Source: Clostridia bacterium
GTDB lineage: Bacteria; Bacillota_A; Clostridia; Oscillospirales; Acutalibacteraceae
Assembly (NCBI GenBank): GCA_009930155.1
Contig: RZYX01000081.1
Span: forward strand, 1-8,670
Length of the DNA stretch: 8,670 nucleotides
Direction of reading: 5' to 3'
Below the pieces are notes generated by a model. That model worked only from the letters and a program-made list of their open reading frames with translations, was not told the origin of the DNA and made no database searches. Of this stretch, positions 1 through 8,014 are shown in pieces (the first letter of the stretch is position 1; every line of letters begins with the position of its first letter). The position numbers were made by a program, and so were the translations under genes.

Positions 1-116
1 GTAATACAAAGGTATGACTGCAAAGTTAGACGCCTTGTATCTACACAAAGCTAATCGCATGAACGGCGAAGCCCTCACGAAGTAATAATGCGGGTTAATA
101 GAAGTGGAGTCAGTCG
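1..116. other. Non-coding flank with repeat-like words
   Basis: No supportable gene lies here; it is the region just past the hemW stop codon. The word AATAATGCGGG (84-94) is present as an exact reverse complement at 8579-8589 in the non-coding right end of the window. A CGCAT at 56-60 faces ATGCG at 88-92, with GGCGAAG and CACGAAG in between, so the stretch could fold as an imperfect hairpin. There is no T-rich tract after the hemW stop on the minus strand, so I do not call a terminator. I infer an intergenic repeat, but copy number elsewhere cannot be seen from this window. Confidence 0.4.
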
Positions 117-1256
117 CTAGGAGGATGTCTCAAAGACTTCAATCAGCCGCTCAATAATATCATCCGAAACAAACATCCCTTGCGAGCTTAGCCTAATAAT
201 ATTGTTGTCAAATTGAAAAAAGACTGTATTTATTTTTGATAAACTTGATTTAATCAGATTTGCATGTTCTGAACCAAATAACTTTTCAATACTTGTCAGA
301 TTTAGGCCTTCAACTGTTCTAAGAGAAAGCATGATTATTTCATTTAAGACATTGTTCTTTGTAAGGGTTTCTGTTTCAAAATAATTTTGGTTCGAGACAA
401 CTTTTTCACAATATTCAGATATTGATGCAATGTTATAGGCTCGTTTATTTTTATAAAACGAATGTGCCGAAGGACCAAATCCAAGATACTCAGTTCTATT
501 CCAATACGATGAATTGTGTTTTGACATAAACCCTATTTTCGCAAAATTAGAAATCTCGTACTGAAAAATGCTTCTTTTTTCGCTTATTTCAACCAAATCG
601 CAATACTGTCTGTAACTAATATCATCGTCTAAGACATTAAAAACTCCTTGAGTTAACTGTTTGTACAGTAGTGTTTTAGGCTCAATTCCAAGATGATATG
701 CCGAAAGATGCTCTACTCCTATATCCAATGCAGAGTGAAGGGTGTTATTCCATAATTGGTTCGACAATCCGGGTATTCCGTAGATTAAATCTATACTGAT
801 ATTTTTAAACCCAACTTTTCTCGCATTCTCAACACTTAGAACTGCATCCTTTGCAGAATGTCGGCGACGCAGAAACTTCAACAATTCGTCGTCGAGACTC
901 TGTATGCCAATACTGAGACGATTAATCCCCGTATCGATTAATGCTTGTAAATAATCAATATTCAAATCCTCGGGATTGGCTTCAAAAGTAATTTCTTCTA
1001 GATGGTTTATATTGTAATTTTTCCTGATTTCATCGAGGATTAAAACAACATCTTTAGGATTAAGCTGTGATGGGGTTCCTCCTCCAAAATATATTGTTCT
1101 GATTTTGTTGTCGGCAAGTTTCAATTTTTTATGTTCAATTTCGCGTAGTAAGGCCTCGATAAAGCTGCTTTTTTTACTTGAGTGCGCTACCGAATAAAAG
1201 TCACAATATGAACATTTCGACTTGCAAAAAGGAATATGTATATAAATTCCTGACAT
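117..1256 (-). CDS. hemW: HemW, radical SAM heme chaperone (often annotated oxygen-independent coproporphyrinogen III oxidase-like)
   Basis: A 379-residue cytoplasmic radical-SAM protein. The CxxxCxxC cluster motif is CKSKCSYC, with C11, C15 and C18 binding the 4Fe-4S/SAM centre. The next position where true HemN oxidases carry a fourth Cys is F20 (CDF), the usual mark of HemW. Other family motifs are GGGTPS (58-63), GIQSLDDELLKFLRRRH (117-133), DLIYGIPG (156-163), YEISNFAK (233-240), the HN..YW motif (about 247-252) and GFGPSAHSF (259-267), followed by a C-terminal HemN_C-like region. Length is normal for the family. HemW proteins are known to bind heme and deliver it to targets such as respiratory enzymes; coproporphyrinogen oxidase activity is not expected. 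I chose ATG at 1256, giving MSGIYIHIPFC, the usual HemW N terminus, over an in-frame TTG at 1268 that would add four residues. No Shine-Dalgarno is visible. The gene is divergent from the endonuclease gene and has its own promoter candidate. It appears intact. Confidence 0.93.
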   Translation of the reverse strand: MSGIYIHIPFCKSKCSYCDFYSVAHSSKKSSFIEALLREIEHKKLKLADNKIRTIYFGGGTPSQLNPKDVVLILDEIRKNYNINHLEEITFEANPEDLNIDYLQALIDTGINRLSIGIQSLDDELLKFLRRRHSAKDAVLSVENARKVGFKNISIDLIYGIPGLSNQLWNNTLHSALDIGVEHLSAYHLGIEPKTLLYKQLTQGVFNVLDDDISYRQYCDLVEISEKRSIFQYEISNFAKIGFMSKHNSSYWNRTEYLGFGPSAHSFYKNKRAYNIASISEYCEKVVSNQNYFETETLTKNNVLNEIIMLSLRTVEGLNLTSIEKLFGSEHANLIKSSLSKINTVFFQFDNNIIRLSSQGMFVSDDIIERLIEVFETSS

Positions 1257-1286
1257 GTTTTTTATCAACTAACCAAATTTTTAAAA

Positions 1287-1319
1287 CAAAAATACTATTT
1301 TTAAGCACTTAATTGAAAA
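1287..1319 (-). promoter_or_regulatory. Candidate hemW promoter, Bacteroidota type
   Basis: On the minus strand TATTTTTG (1294 down to 1287) matches the Bacteroidota primary-sigma -7 consensus TAnnTTTG perfectly. About 20 nt upstream is TTTTC (1319-1315), one base off the -33 TTTG. Transcription would begin roughly 25 nt before the ATG at 1256, leaving a short AT-rich leader. AT-rich sequence makes chance matches likely, so position and spacing are the main support. Confidence 0.5.
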
Positions 1320-1348
1320 GAAAGTAAAATGTGTTTTTTTCACAAAAC

Positions 1349-1481
1349 TTTAGAGGGATTCTAAAAATTAGATTTTTCAAGGCTTGCGACCGAGCCAAAA
1401 GCGGAGTTTACTGTGCGTAAATGAGCATATTGGCGAGAGAGCGTAACGCAGAAAAAGCAATTTTTAGAACTCCCGTTTAGA
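1349..1481. repeat. Near-palindromic ~120-bp MITE/REP-like element between hemW and xth
   Basis: Outer arms GGGATTCTAAAAATT (1355-1369) and the reverse complement of 1459-1474 (GGGAGTTCTAAAAATT) match apart from a single-base indel. Inside, GATTTTTC (1371-1378) pairs with GAAAAAGC (1451-1458) at 7 of 8 positions. GCCAA (1394-1398) pairs with TTGGC (1430-1434), and TTTAC (1407-1411) with GTAAA (1417-1421) around a TGTGC loop. All pairs share a centre near 1414, so the whole element is one symmetric structure. Side hairpins GGCT/AGCC (1381-1396) and GCG/CGC (1441-1449) are possible. The direct repeat TTTAGA flanks it at 1349-1354 and 1476-1481 (one base off the right arm), a candidate target duplication. 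It holds no ORF, so any mobility would need a transposase elsewhere. It is more GC-rich than the AT-rich sequence on either side. Confidence 0.7.
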
Positions 1482-1513
1482 ATTATTTTAAAACCAAAAA
1501 AAAATTTTAAATA

Positions 1514-2278
1514 ATGAAGGTAATTACTTTTAATGTAAACGGTATAAGATCAGCAGCAAGCAAAGGCTTGTTTGAGTGGCTTAAAAAAGAATCTCCTGAT
1601 GTTTTGTGTATTCAGGAAACAAAAGCACAGCCCGACCAAATTGATATCTTGAGATTCAAAGAATTGGGGTATTATTCTTATATTCACTCTGCTGAGAAAA
1701 AAGGCTATAGCGGAGTTGCTATTTTCTCGAAAGTCGAACCGGATTTTGTAGAAGCAGGTATTGGAATAGAAAAATTTGACTCTGAAGGTCGAATGCTTAG
1801 AGCGGATTTTGGAGATATCACAGTATTAAACTCCTATTTCCCATCGGGAACAACCGGCGACATTAGACAAGAGGTTAAAATGGAATATCTAGCCGAAGTT
1901 CAAAAATTTGTTGACAAACTAAAACTAAAACGCCCCAACATTATTTTATCGGGCGATTACAATATTTGTCATAAACCTATTGACATCAATAAACCAGAAA
2001 ACAAAAAAGGAGTTTCAGGATTTTTACCTGAAGAACGCGAGTGGGTTAGCCAGTTTATTGACAGTGGTTTTGTAGATACTTTCAGGGTTTTTGATCAATC
2101 TGCCGGCAAATACACATGGTGGAGTTACAGAGCAGGAGCCAGAGCAAAAAACTTAGGCTGGAGGATTGATTATCACATGGTTTCGACACCACTAAAACAA
2201 AATCTTAAATCTGTAAAAATACATAGCGATATTTATATGTCGGATCATTGTCCTTATGAAATGGTAATAGCAGTTTAG
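1514..2278 (+). CDS. xth: Exodeoxyribonuclease III / AP endonuclease (ExoA-like)
   Basis: A 254-residue cytoplasmic nuclease of the endonuclease/exonuclease/phosphatase fold. The family cuts DNA 5' to abasic sites in base-excision repair and removes nucleotides 3'-5' from duplex DNA, using Mg2+. Catalytic residues are all visible: N7 (FNVNGIR), E35 (QETK, metal ligand), Y108 (NSYFPSG), D148 and N150 (SGDYNICH), D219 (GWRIDYHMVS), and D244-H245 (SDHCP). The stretch HKPIDINKPENKKGVSGF after the GDYN motif resembles ExoA/APE1-type enzymes more than E. coli XthA, so exoA is an equally fair symbol. The length is normal for ExoA-type proteins and the gene looks intact. ATG at 1514 gives the standard MKVITFNVNGIRSA start. 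There is no Shine-Dalgarno, only an A/T-rich leader. The palindromic element ends about 40 bp upstream, so the promoter lies close to or within it. It converges with the protease gene. Confidence 0.95.
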   Translation: MKVITFNVNGIRSAASKGLFEWLKKESPDVLCIQETKAQPDQIDILRFKELGYYSYIHSAEKKGYSGVAIFSKVEPDFVEAGIGIEKFDSEGRMLRADFGDITVLNSYFPSGTTGDIRQEVKMEYLAEVQKFVDKLKLKRPNIILSGDYNICHKPIDINKPENKKGVSGFLPEEREWVSQFIDSGFVDTFRVFDQSAGKYTWWSYRAGARAKNLGWRIDYHMVSTPLKQNLKSVKIHSDIYMSDHCPYEMVIAV

Positions 2279-2307
2279 CGATTATATTACTAATCCACTA
2301 AACTGCT
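2269..2307. terminator. Inverted repeat in the convergent xth/protease gap, possible bidirectional transcription stop
   Basis: AGCAGTTTAG (2269-2278, ending exactly at the xth TAG stop) is a perfect 10-bp inverted match to CTAAACTGCT (2298-2307), with a 19-nt AT-rich loop. One G-T and one A-T pair can extend the stem. It is the only clear structure in the 42-bp gap between two converging genes, so a hairpin could form in both transcripts. Neither strand has a T tract after the stem, so it is not a classical intrinsic terminator; the terminator role is inferred from position. Confidence 0.45.
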
Positions 2308-2320
2308 GTCTCAAAACCAC

Positions 2321-5300
2321 TTAAATCTTTACAAATCTTGTTGTGAATACTTCACCTCTATCATTAATGATTTGTAAATGATAAGCTGCCTCTGACCACT
2401 CTTGTACATTTATCTCTAATATCGAATCCTCGCATTTTGCTTCAAATATTACTTTCCCTGTTATATCGTAGATAACAACGTCTCCAATTGATTGCTTGGA
2501 GCTTATCTTTAATATGTCTGATGCAGGATTTGGGTATATGCTTATTTCGCTGGTAAGATTAGTTTCAACCCCTTCGCAAATATCGAAATGAATGTATATC
2601 GTGTCGGAGAATACACAATTTTCAGAATGAGCCTCAACATATATAAACTGAGGATTATCACCCATGTATCCAATCTCAGGAGTTTCTTCATTCCAAACAG
2701 TTCCGATACCATCAGTCCAGAACACATCATCATAAATGTATGAGTTGTCAATTTCTAAAACTATCGTTTCATCTAAACAAATTGTTGTATCTGAAGCTAA
2801 AACAATATCCTCATCCGGGTAATAAAGTAGCACAACCGAATCGATTGACTCACAGGCATTATTGTCTGTAATAGTGAGGTAATATGTACCTTCCTCTGTT
2901 GTAGCCAAAATATTGTCGGTGTCTCCATTAGACCATTCGTAATCTGCATAACCGGAAGTTTCAGTTACTTGGAACCACCAATCAATACATTGATAAATTG
3001 TATCTGGAATATTGCTAACTGGAGCTTGATGAACTGTTATAAAATTTGCTAAAGTGTCATAACATCCATTTGTCCCGTGCAAGGTAAGAACGATCTCAAC
3101 ACTTCCCTGATTTGGTGTAAAACAATGAGCCCCTTGACCTGTAAAACTATATGCATCAATCCAATTTTCACGTACAACCCAATTAACTGTTGCGATATCA
3201 GTCATATCTCCGTCAAATTCAAAACAAATTTCCTCGTTAGTACAGGTGCCGCCTGTTACGCTCATACTAACAGTAGGAGTAGGTTCGACATTTACAATAA
3301 TATGATTTGATTCCGCAGAACTTGAGGTTGCGCACGAGACTGTGTTTGTTACAATACAATACACCTCATCATTGTCACTCATAGCATAGTCGGTATATAT
3401 GTTAGAGTTTGTTCCTTCGGGGTTGCCATTAACATACCATTGGTAATGTGGATCAAATCCAGAGTTTACAGCAGTTGCTTCAAAAACAAATGTATTATAG
3501 TATTGACAGTATGTTGCAAGCTCGTCGGTACTAATTGTTACTGATGGAGTTAAACTTGGCGACAACATACCATTTAAGAACAAGGCTGTGTCAACACATC
3601 CATTTGTATCATAAGCATTGGCACTAATTTGAATCACGCTGGTGGTTGGAGTATAACAATGTGGACCTTCACCGGAGAAGAATGTACTCGGACCACCATC
3701 AATTACTTGCCATTCTACATGATCAAGATTAGCAGTTTCTCCGGAATACTCGAAACATATCTCTTCGCCAAAGCAATAACCTCCGCTAATAATTGTGTAA
3801 GCAGATGTTGGTGGAGTAGAAACCTCAGCAAAAAGATGATTTGATTCTGCTGTAGGATTATTTGAACAAGCATAATCAGAAGTAACAACTACATAAACTT
3901 CCTCTCCATCAGCGAAATCAGAGGCTGAATAAACGTCCGTATCTGTTCCAACTGGAGTCCCTTCGCGATACCATTGATACGATGGCGAAGCTCCGCAATC
4001 CAAAGCAGTTGCACTGAATTCAATACTTGCATTCAGACACACAACTGTTGATGGATCTTTAATAATAGAAACCGTAGGTGTTGTATTTGGAAGTACAGTA
4101 TGAATAATTTCGTTAGAAATAACCGAATCGGGACTAGGACAAACATAATCGCTCCACACAACTGCAAAAACTGTATCAGAATCTGTAAAACCTGCAAAAC
4201 TAAAACTAGTTGAATTTACTCCTTGTGCAACATCATTATAATACCAATCAATTGTTGGACTAGCACCTGCATCACCAATTGTAGCTGTAAAATTAATTGT
4301 TGTACCTTCACAAATTGGATCAACACCATCAGAGACTATAGTTATTGTTGGCGATAAAGAAGGATAAACCGAAATTGTTATCGTAGTATCAAGCCAAGTC
4401 TCGCATGATGTAACCGGATTTGTTGCTAAAATCATAAACTCGCTTGTTGAACTTATCAATTCACCACCAATTACTATATCATTACCTGTTCCTGTTTCTG
4501 ATATTGGATAAAATGTCGATGTTGTATTATTCCATAATTGATACTCAACTCCAAATTCAGAGTTTTCAATGGTAAAATAAGCAAGTGCGTTATCGCAATA
4601 TGTGTCGATACCGCTCGTAATTTCAACATCTAATTTTGGTTCAGTATCAATATAGTTTCTAATTTGATAATTTGACTCATTTAACACCAAAATATCATCT
4701 ATAAGACCGTCATAGTATGGAGATGTAGGAACATGAGCTGCGTCAACAGGAACTTCAGAGCCTGCAAAAGTCCAGTATCCATTAAAAGTATCATGATTAA
4801 CAGCAGTTGCAATGTTTAGGAATTCAACGTCATGATCTATTTCCATTAAAATGCCAAAATCGTGAGTAATCAAGACATGATGCCAGTTCCCGTCGTTATA
4901 GGAGTTTGTACTCTGCAATTCTTGAGGAGTTCCTCCATCAGACATATAGAAATTCAGTTTTCCGTCATCAGACATGTAAAGAACAGCATCTTGATTTGTT
5001 GATCCGTAAGGGTTGTCGACAAAAGACACAATCATTCCTCCTTGTGTTGTAGTGGTATTAATCCAAAGGCTCAAGGTAAACTCATCCGGAATTTCTGCTG
5101 AGTTTGGGGAGTATCCAAAAATATCTCCTATTGAAAAATCTCTCGCCTGCCAAAAATTTCCATGTCTGTCGTCGGCAGGAGTAAAATCCCAACAAGCAAA
5201 AGAAAGGTTATTAATAACATCAATATTGTCCTGATCAAAAGTATAGTAAAACGAAATATTGTCTGAGGGTAAAGGTGTACTGTCGTCAATATCTATTGGA

Positions 5301-8014
5301 TTTTCATTTACAACTACTGCAATAATTGTATCGGATTCTACAGAACAGGATCCGTTTGTAGTAATAATGGAATAATCTCCTGTTTCGATAACACTTAACA
5401 CATTATTTGTTTCATCCGGCAATAATTCACCGTTTCGCGCCCATTGAAATGGATAAGAAATTGAATTATCGAGTTGTAAGTCAACACTTCCTCCTTTGCA
5501 AAACTCTATCGGGCCTAAGCTAACAATTGTTGCAGTATCAGGAGGATAACTTAGCGAAATAGTTAGTGTGTCAGAATGAGCTGTACATCCGTTTTCGGTA
5601 ATTGCACAAAAATATTGACCCGGCATATCAGGATTATAATTACTCCACACCTCATCGGGTAAAGCTACACCATCTTTGTACCATTGATAATTAGTATATC
5701 CCCAACCGGCATCTAAGTTAGGATATAAATCCCCATCACAAAGATCTAAATCGCCCCAATATTGTAGCATAATTTCTGGACACTCCGCAGGCAAATCAAT
5801 TTTTACACCATATTCTCCTTGAGTTGGTAACTCGGAATCAACTACGACATAGTATTCAGTTCCAGCAGTTACATAAAATCTTTCTGTAGCTAAGGTGTCG
5901 GTAATATTTGCAAACCATGTAGATGCTAACCAAGTGTTTTCGTTGCAAATAGGATACACCAAACAACTCATTGTACCGGGTACTTTTTCGGTAAATGAGA
6001 TGGTAGCCATTCCACTAAATGGAGCAACAAAACTATGTGTTATTTCTGGTCCTGTTTGGTCCCAAGGGCCATGATTTTCGACATTGTTAACACCATTAAG
6101 CTCGGTGTTGTCGTAATACCAAACTCCGTCTGTTAAGCTTATTGACGATGAGCAATCAAGAAACCCGGGATTGGGAACTTCTACCCACGCAAAATATTCA
6201 TTTTGATCATCTGACTCAGGAACGATGTTTGATTCGTCGGCAATAAATACAATGTTTTTGTTTCCGGGAGTTAGTCCTGCCGGCATAGTGAGGATAGTGG
6301 TTATGTTTGTTGATGAACCTGGTGTAAGCTCTGGTATTACATCTGTACCAAGATAAGTATCAACACCAAAATCATAAACTATATCGTCGGATAAATAGTA
6401 ATTGATTGTATTAGCTGCAGCCGTAGTATTTCCTATGTTTTTAACAGTTGACGATAGGTTTACGTTTGCCTGCAGAGATGTAATATACTGAGGCGTAACT
6501 TGACCGGTTGTGAAAATTAAATCGGCATCAATTGTTGGACAGATTACTTCAATATCAAATGTTGGCTCTAAAGCTGCTGTGCTTTCAACCGCAAGATAAT
6601 ATGTCCCCGCATCTGTATCATCAATAATTATATCATTTGTCGAATATGTAATAACCGAATCCTGCTGTGGATATGAAAGCAAAATAAGTTTTAAACTCCC
6701 ATCAGAAATATTTGTTGTTTTTATTCTAATTCTTCCGGGTAATGTCGTGGTAAAAGTATAAACCAATTCTTTTCCGGGAGCAGTATTAAACGAATACTGA
6801 TAATAATTAATATGATCGTTTCCTGTGGACAAATCCTGACTTAAAGGTGTTGCACAACTTAATATAGTTGCAGAAGAAAAATCCAAGTCAGTAAATAGAT
6901 GAGAAGGAATAGCACCAATAACCGCTTGTTGGCTATTTGTATAGTTTGCACTTCCTGGTGTCAGATCATTCAAATAAAAATATCCATTATAAGTACCACC
7001 CCATCCCCAGTTAAAATGAAAAAAGTCTGAACCTTGGTATCCATCAACTACAAAAGCATGTCCACCCGATCCACTGCCACTATAATACATTGGTCTCGAA
7101 TTATCAATTTCATTTATTAGTAGTGAGCACCAAGTTGCATCAGAATATGAGCCTTTAGATATGATAATTGAGTTTTTATAGTCAAAATAATTTAAAAATG
7201 CTCGTGGTACTTTATATGAATACGATCCTGAGCCGGATGGACTATAATTCATATCAACAGAAACTCCACAATGATACATTAGTTCGGCTACTTCGGCATT
7301 ACCACTATTATTCGGCATAGTGGAATAGTCGTAAGTTGCCGCTGCAAAATCTGCACACTGCTCACCATAAGCATAATGGACATAGCATTTGTCACCAATG
7401 CCATTAACCGGATGCTCCATATATCTCATTACCTGAGCCATTGCAGTCGCAACACAACCTGTATAAACATGTCCACATGGTCCGGAACCGTCAACCGGAC
7501 AATCGGCATTATAGCCACATCCCTGATTCCAGTTAGTTGACAATAATGGTGCAACATCCTTAGCCGGTCTTATGCCTATATCAATACCGTTATTTAATTT
7601 GTTTCTTTGAATAGTTGCATCTATATTTGTAGGAATATCATTTTCACGAATGTATTGAATTTGATTATAATACATTTCCATCCAATGTAAAAACGCCGGA
7701 CTCCAGTCAGAATCACTTAGTGAAATGTCCGAATTTGGCGAGTATGCCAAAACTGGAATCGTTTTTAATTCGCCCGAGACAATTGTAAAACCACCTGTTG
7801 TAGTTTTAAAAATGTAAACCGCCGGGCCAGACTCCAATTCCTTTACATAGTACTCATCAGAAATGTTTATCGATTTTGCATCTGTTGACAATAATTCAGA
7901 AAATGCCTTTACTGCAATCTCTTGTGCCTCATCAAATTCCACAACCTGGGCATTGGTTATATTTATTGTTGCTATCGCTAACAATAGTGAAAGGGTTAAT
8001 ACAATTCTTTTCAT
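2321..8014 (-). CDS. Secreted multidomain C10 (streptopain/SpeB-like) cysteine protease with T9SS type A sorting domain
   Basis: A 1897-residue exported protein. Residues 1-22 are a signal peptide (basic MKR, hydrophobic core, likely cut TNA|Q). About 24-150 is a Spi-like propeptide. The C10 peptidase domain (about 152-370) opens with VAPLLSTNWNQGCGYN and carries the nucleophile C187 (TGCVATAMAQVMRY), general base H319 (GGHAFVVDGY) and FNWGWGG (N335, W336, W338), so all active-site parts are present. Then come a PPC-like domain (about 375-490), CARDB (494-612), a second PPC-like region (613-745), Ig-like domains (about 745-820 and 828-903), a LamG-like domain (about 918-1126, DGNWHHVLIT), further Ig/PKD-like domains (1128-1812) and a T9SS type A domain (about 1823-1897, ISIYPNPASD to TTRFVKI). 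Relatives include streptococcal SpeB, Prevotella interpain A and Porphyromonas periodontain; most are much shorter. I infer a zymogen exported by Sec, then T9SS, and released or surface-anchored. The target is unknown. No cognate inhibitor gene is adjacent. ATG at 8014 precedes the signal peptide directly. The frame is intact. Confidence 0.92.
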   Translation of the reverse strand: MKRIVLTLSLLLAIATINITNAQVVEFDEAQEIAVKAFSELLSTDAKSINISDEYYVKELESGPAVYIFKTTTGGFTIVSGELKTIPVLAYSPNSDISLSDSDWSPAFLHWMEMYYNQIQYIRENDIPTNIDATIQRNKLNNGIDIGIRPAKDVAPLLSTNWNQGCGYNADCPVDGSGPCGHVYTGCVATAMAQVMRYMEHPVNGIGDKCYVHYAYGEQCADFAAATYDYSTMPNNSGNAEVAELMYHCGVSVDMNYSPSGSGSYSYKVPRAFLNYFDYKNSIIISKGSYSDATWCSLLINEIDNSRPMYYSGSGSGGHAFVVDGYQGSDFFHFNWGWGGTYNGYFYLNDLTPGSANYTNSQQAVIGAIPSHLFTDLDFSSATILSCATPLSQDLSTGNDHINYYQYSFNTAPGKELVYTFTTTLPGRIRIKTTNISDGSLKLILLSYPQQDSVITYSTNDIIIDDTDAGTYYLAVESTAALEPTFDIEVICPTIDADLIFTTGQVTPQYITSLQANVNLSSTVKNIGNTTAAANTINYYLSDDIVYDFGVDTYLGTDVIPELTPGSSTNITTILTMPAGLTPGNKNIVFIADESNIVPESDDQNEYFAWVEVPNPGFLDCSSSISLTDGVWYYDNTELNGVNNVENHGPWDQTGPEITHSFVAPFSGMATISFTEKVPGTMSCLVYPICNENTWLASTWFANITDTLATERFYVTAGTEYYVVVDSELPTQGEYGVKIDLPAECPEIMLQYWGDLDLCDGDLYPNLDAGWGYTNYQWYKDGVALPDEVWSNYNPDMPGQYFCAITENGCTAHSDTLTISLSYPPDTATIVSLGPIEFCKGGSVDLQLDNSISYPFQWARNGELLPDETNNVLSVIETGDYSIITTNGSCSVESDTIIAVVVNENPIDIDDSTPLPSDNISFYYTFDQDNIDVINNLSFACWDFTPADDRHGNFWQARDFSIGDIFGYSPNSAEIPDEFTLSLWINTTTTQGGMIVSFVDNPYGSTNQDAVLYMSDDGKLNFYMSDGGTPQELQSTNSYNDGNWHHVLITHDFGILMEIDHDVEFLNIATAVNHDTFNGYWTFAGSEVPVDAAHVPTSPYYDGLIDDILVLNESNYQIRNYIDTEPKLDVEITSGIDTYCDNALAYFTIENSEFGVEYQLWNNTTSTFYPISETGTGNDIVIGGELISSTSEFMILATNPVTSCETWLDTTITISVYPSLSPTITIVSDGVDPICEGTTINFTATIGDAGASPTIDWYYNDVAQGVNSTSFSFAGFTDSDTVFAVVWSDYVCPSPDSVISNEIIHTVLPNTTPTVSIIKDPSTVVCLNASIEFSATALDCGASPSYQWYREGTPVGTDTDVYSASDFADGEEVYVVVTSDYACSNNPTAESNHLFAEVSTPPTSAYTIISGGYCFGEEICFEYSGETANLDHVEWQVIDGGPSTFFSGEGPHCYTPTTSVIQISANAYDTNGCVDTALFLNGMLSPSLTPSVTISTDELATYCQYYNTFVFEATAVNSGFDPHYQWYVNGNPEGTNSNIYTDYAMSDNDEVYCIVTNTVSCATSSSAESNHIIVNVEPTPTVSMSVTGGTCTNEEICFEFDGDMTDIATVNWVVRENWIDAYSFTGQGAHCFTPNQGSVEIVLTLHGTNGCYDTLANFITVHQAPVSNIPDTIYQCIDWWFQVTETSGYADYEWSNGDTDNILATTEEGTYYLTITDNNACESIDSVVLLYYPDEDIVLASDTTICLDETIVLEIDNSYIYDDVFWTDGIGTVWNEETPEIGYMGDNPQFIYVEAHSENCVFSDTIYIHFDICEGVETNLTSEISIYPNPASDILKISSKQSIGDVVIYDITGKVIFEAKCEDSILEINVQEWSEAAYHLQIINDRGEVFTTRFVKI
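3020..4081 (-). repeat. Tandem duplication of a two-domain Ig/PKD-like module (~178 residues) inside the protease
   Basis: Residues about 1312-1485 and 1488-1665 of the protease repeat with a near-constant offset of 178 residues. Matching landmarks are QWY (1347 and 1525), AESNH (1389 and 1567), EEICFE (1417 and 1594), HC(Y/F)TP (1452 and 1630) and NGC.DT (1471 and 1649). Each unit is an Ig-like domain followed by a second beta domain with conserved Cys residues. The Ig half also resembles the domain just before it (about 1221-1309, W1257 against W1348). DNA identity is only local, for example TGATTTGATTC near 3303 and 3838, so the duplication is old rather than recent. Confidence 0.75.
4637..5263 (-). 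other. LamG / concanavalin A-like domain region inside the protease
   Basis: Residues about 918-1126 read as a LamG-like jelly roll: a start like ISFYYTFDQDN, EFTLSLWIN (about 978-986), a hydrophobic repeat of strands, DGNWHHVLITHD (about 1041-1052) and YDGLIDDILVLNES (about 1101-1114). This family usually binds glycans or proteins. It sits between two groups of Ig-like domains, about 550 residues after the catalytic domain. A substrate- or surface-targeting role is inferred; no ligand can be read from sequence. Confidence 0.7.

Noticed and set aside
3020..4081. Periodic sequence considered as a CRISPR-like or DNA-level tandem array
   Set aside because: The periodicity is at protein level inside a continuous reading frame, with only short DNA identity; there are no regular spacers.
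2542..5234. Short open frames inside the protease gene (2542-2751 minus; 3077-3310, 3629-3844 and 5013-5234 plus)
   Set aside because: All lie within the well-supported 1897-residue frame, have no recognisable domains and are shadows of it.
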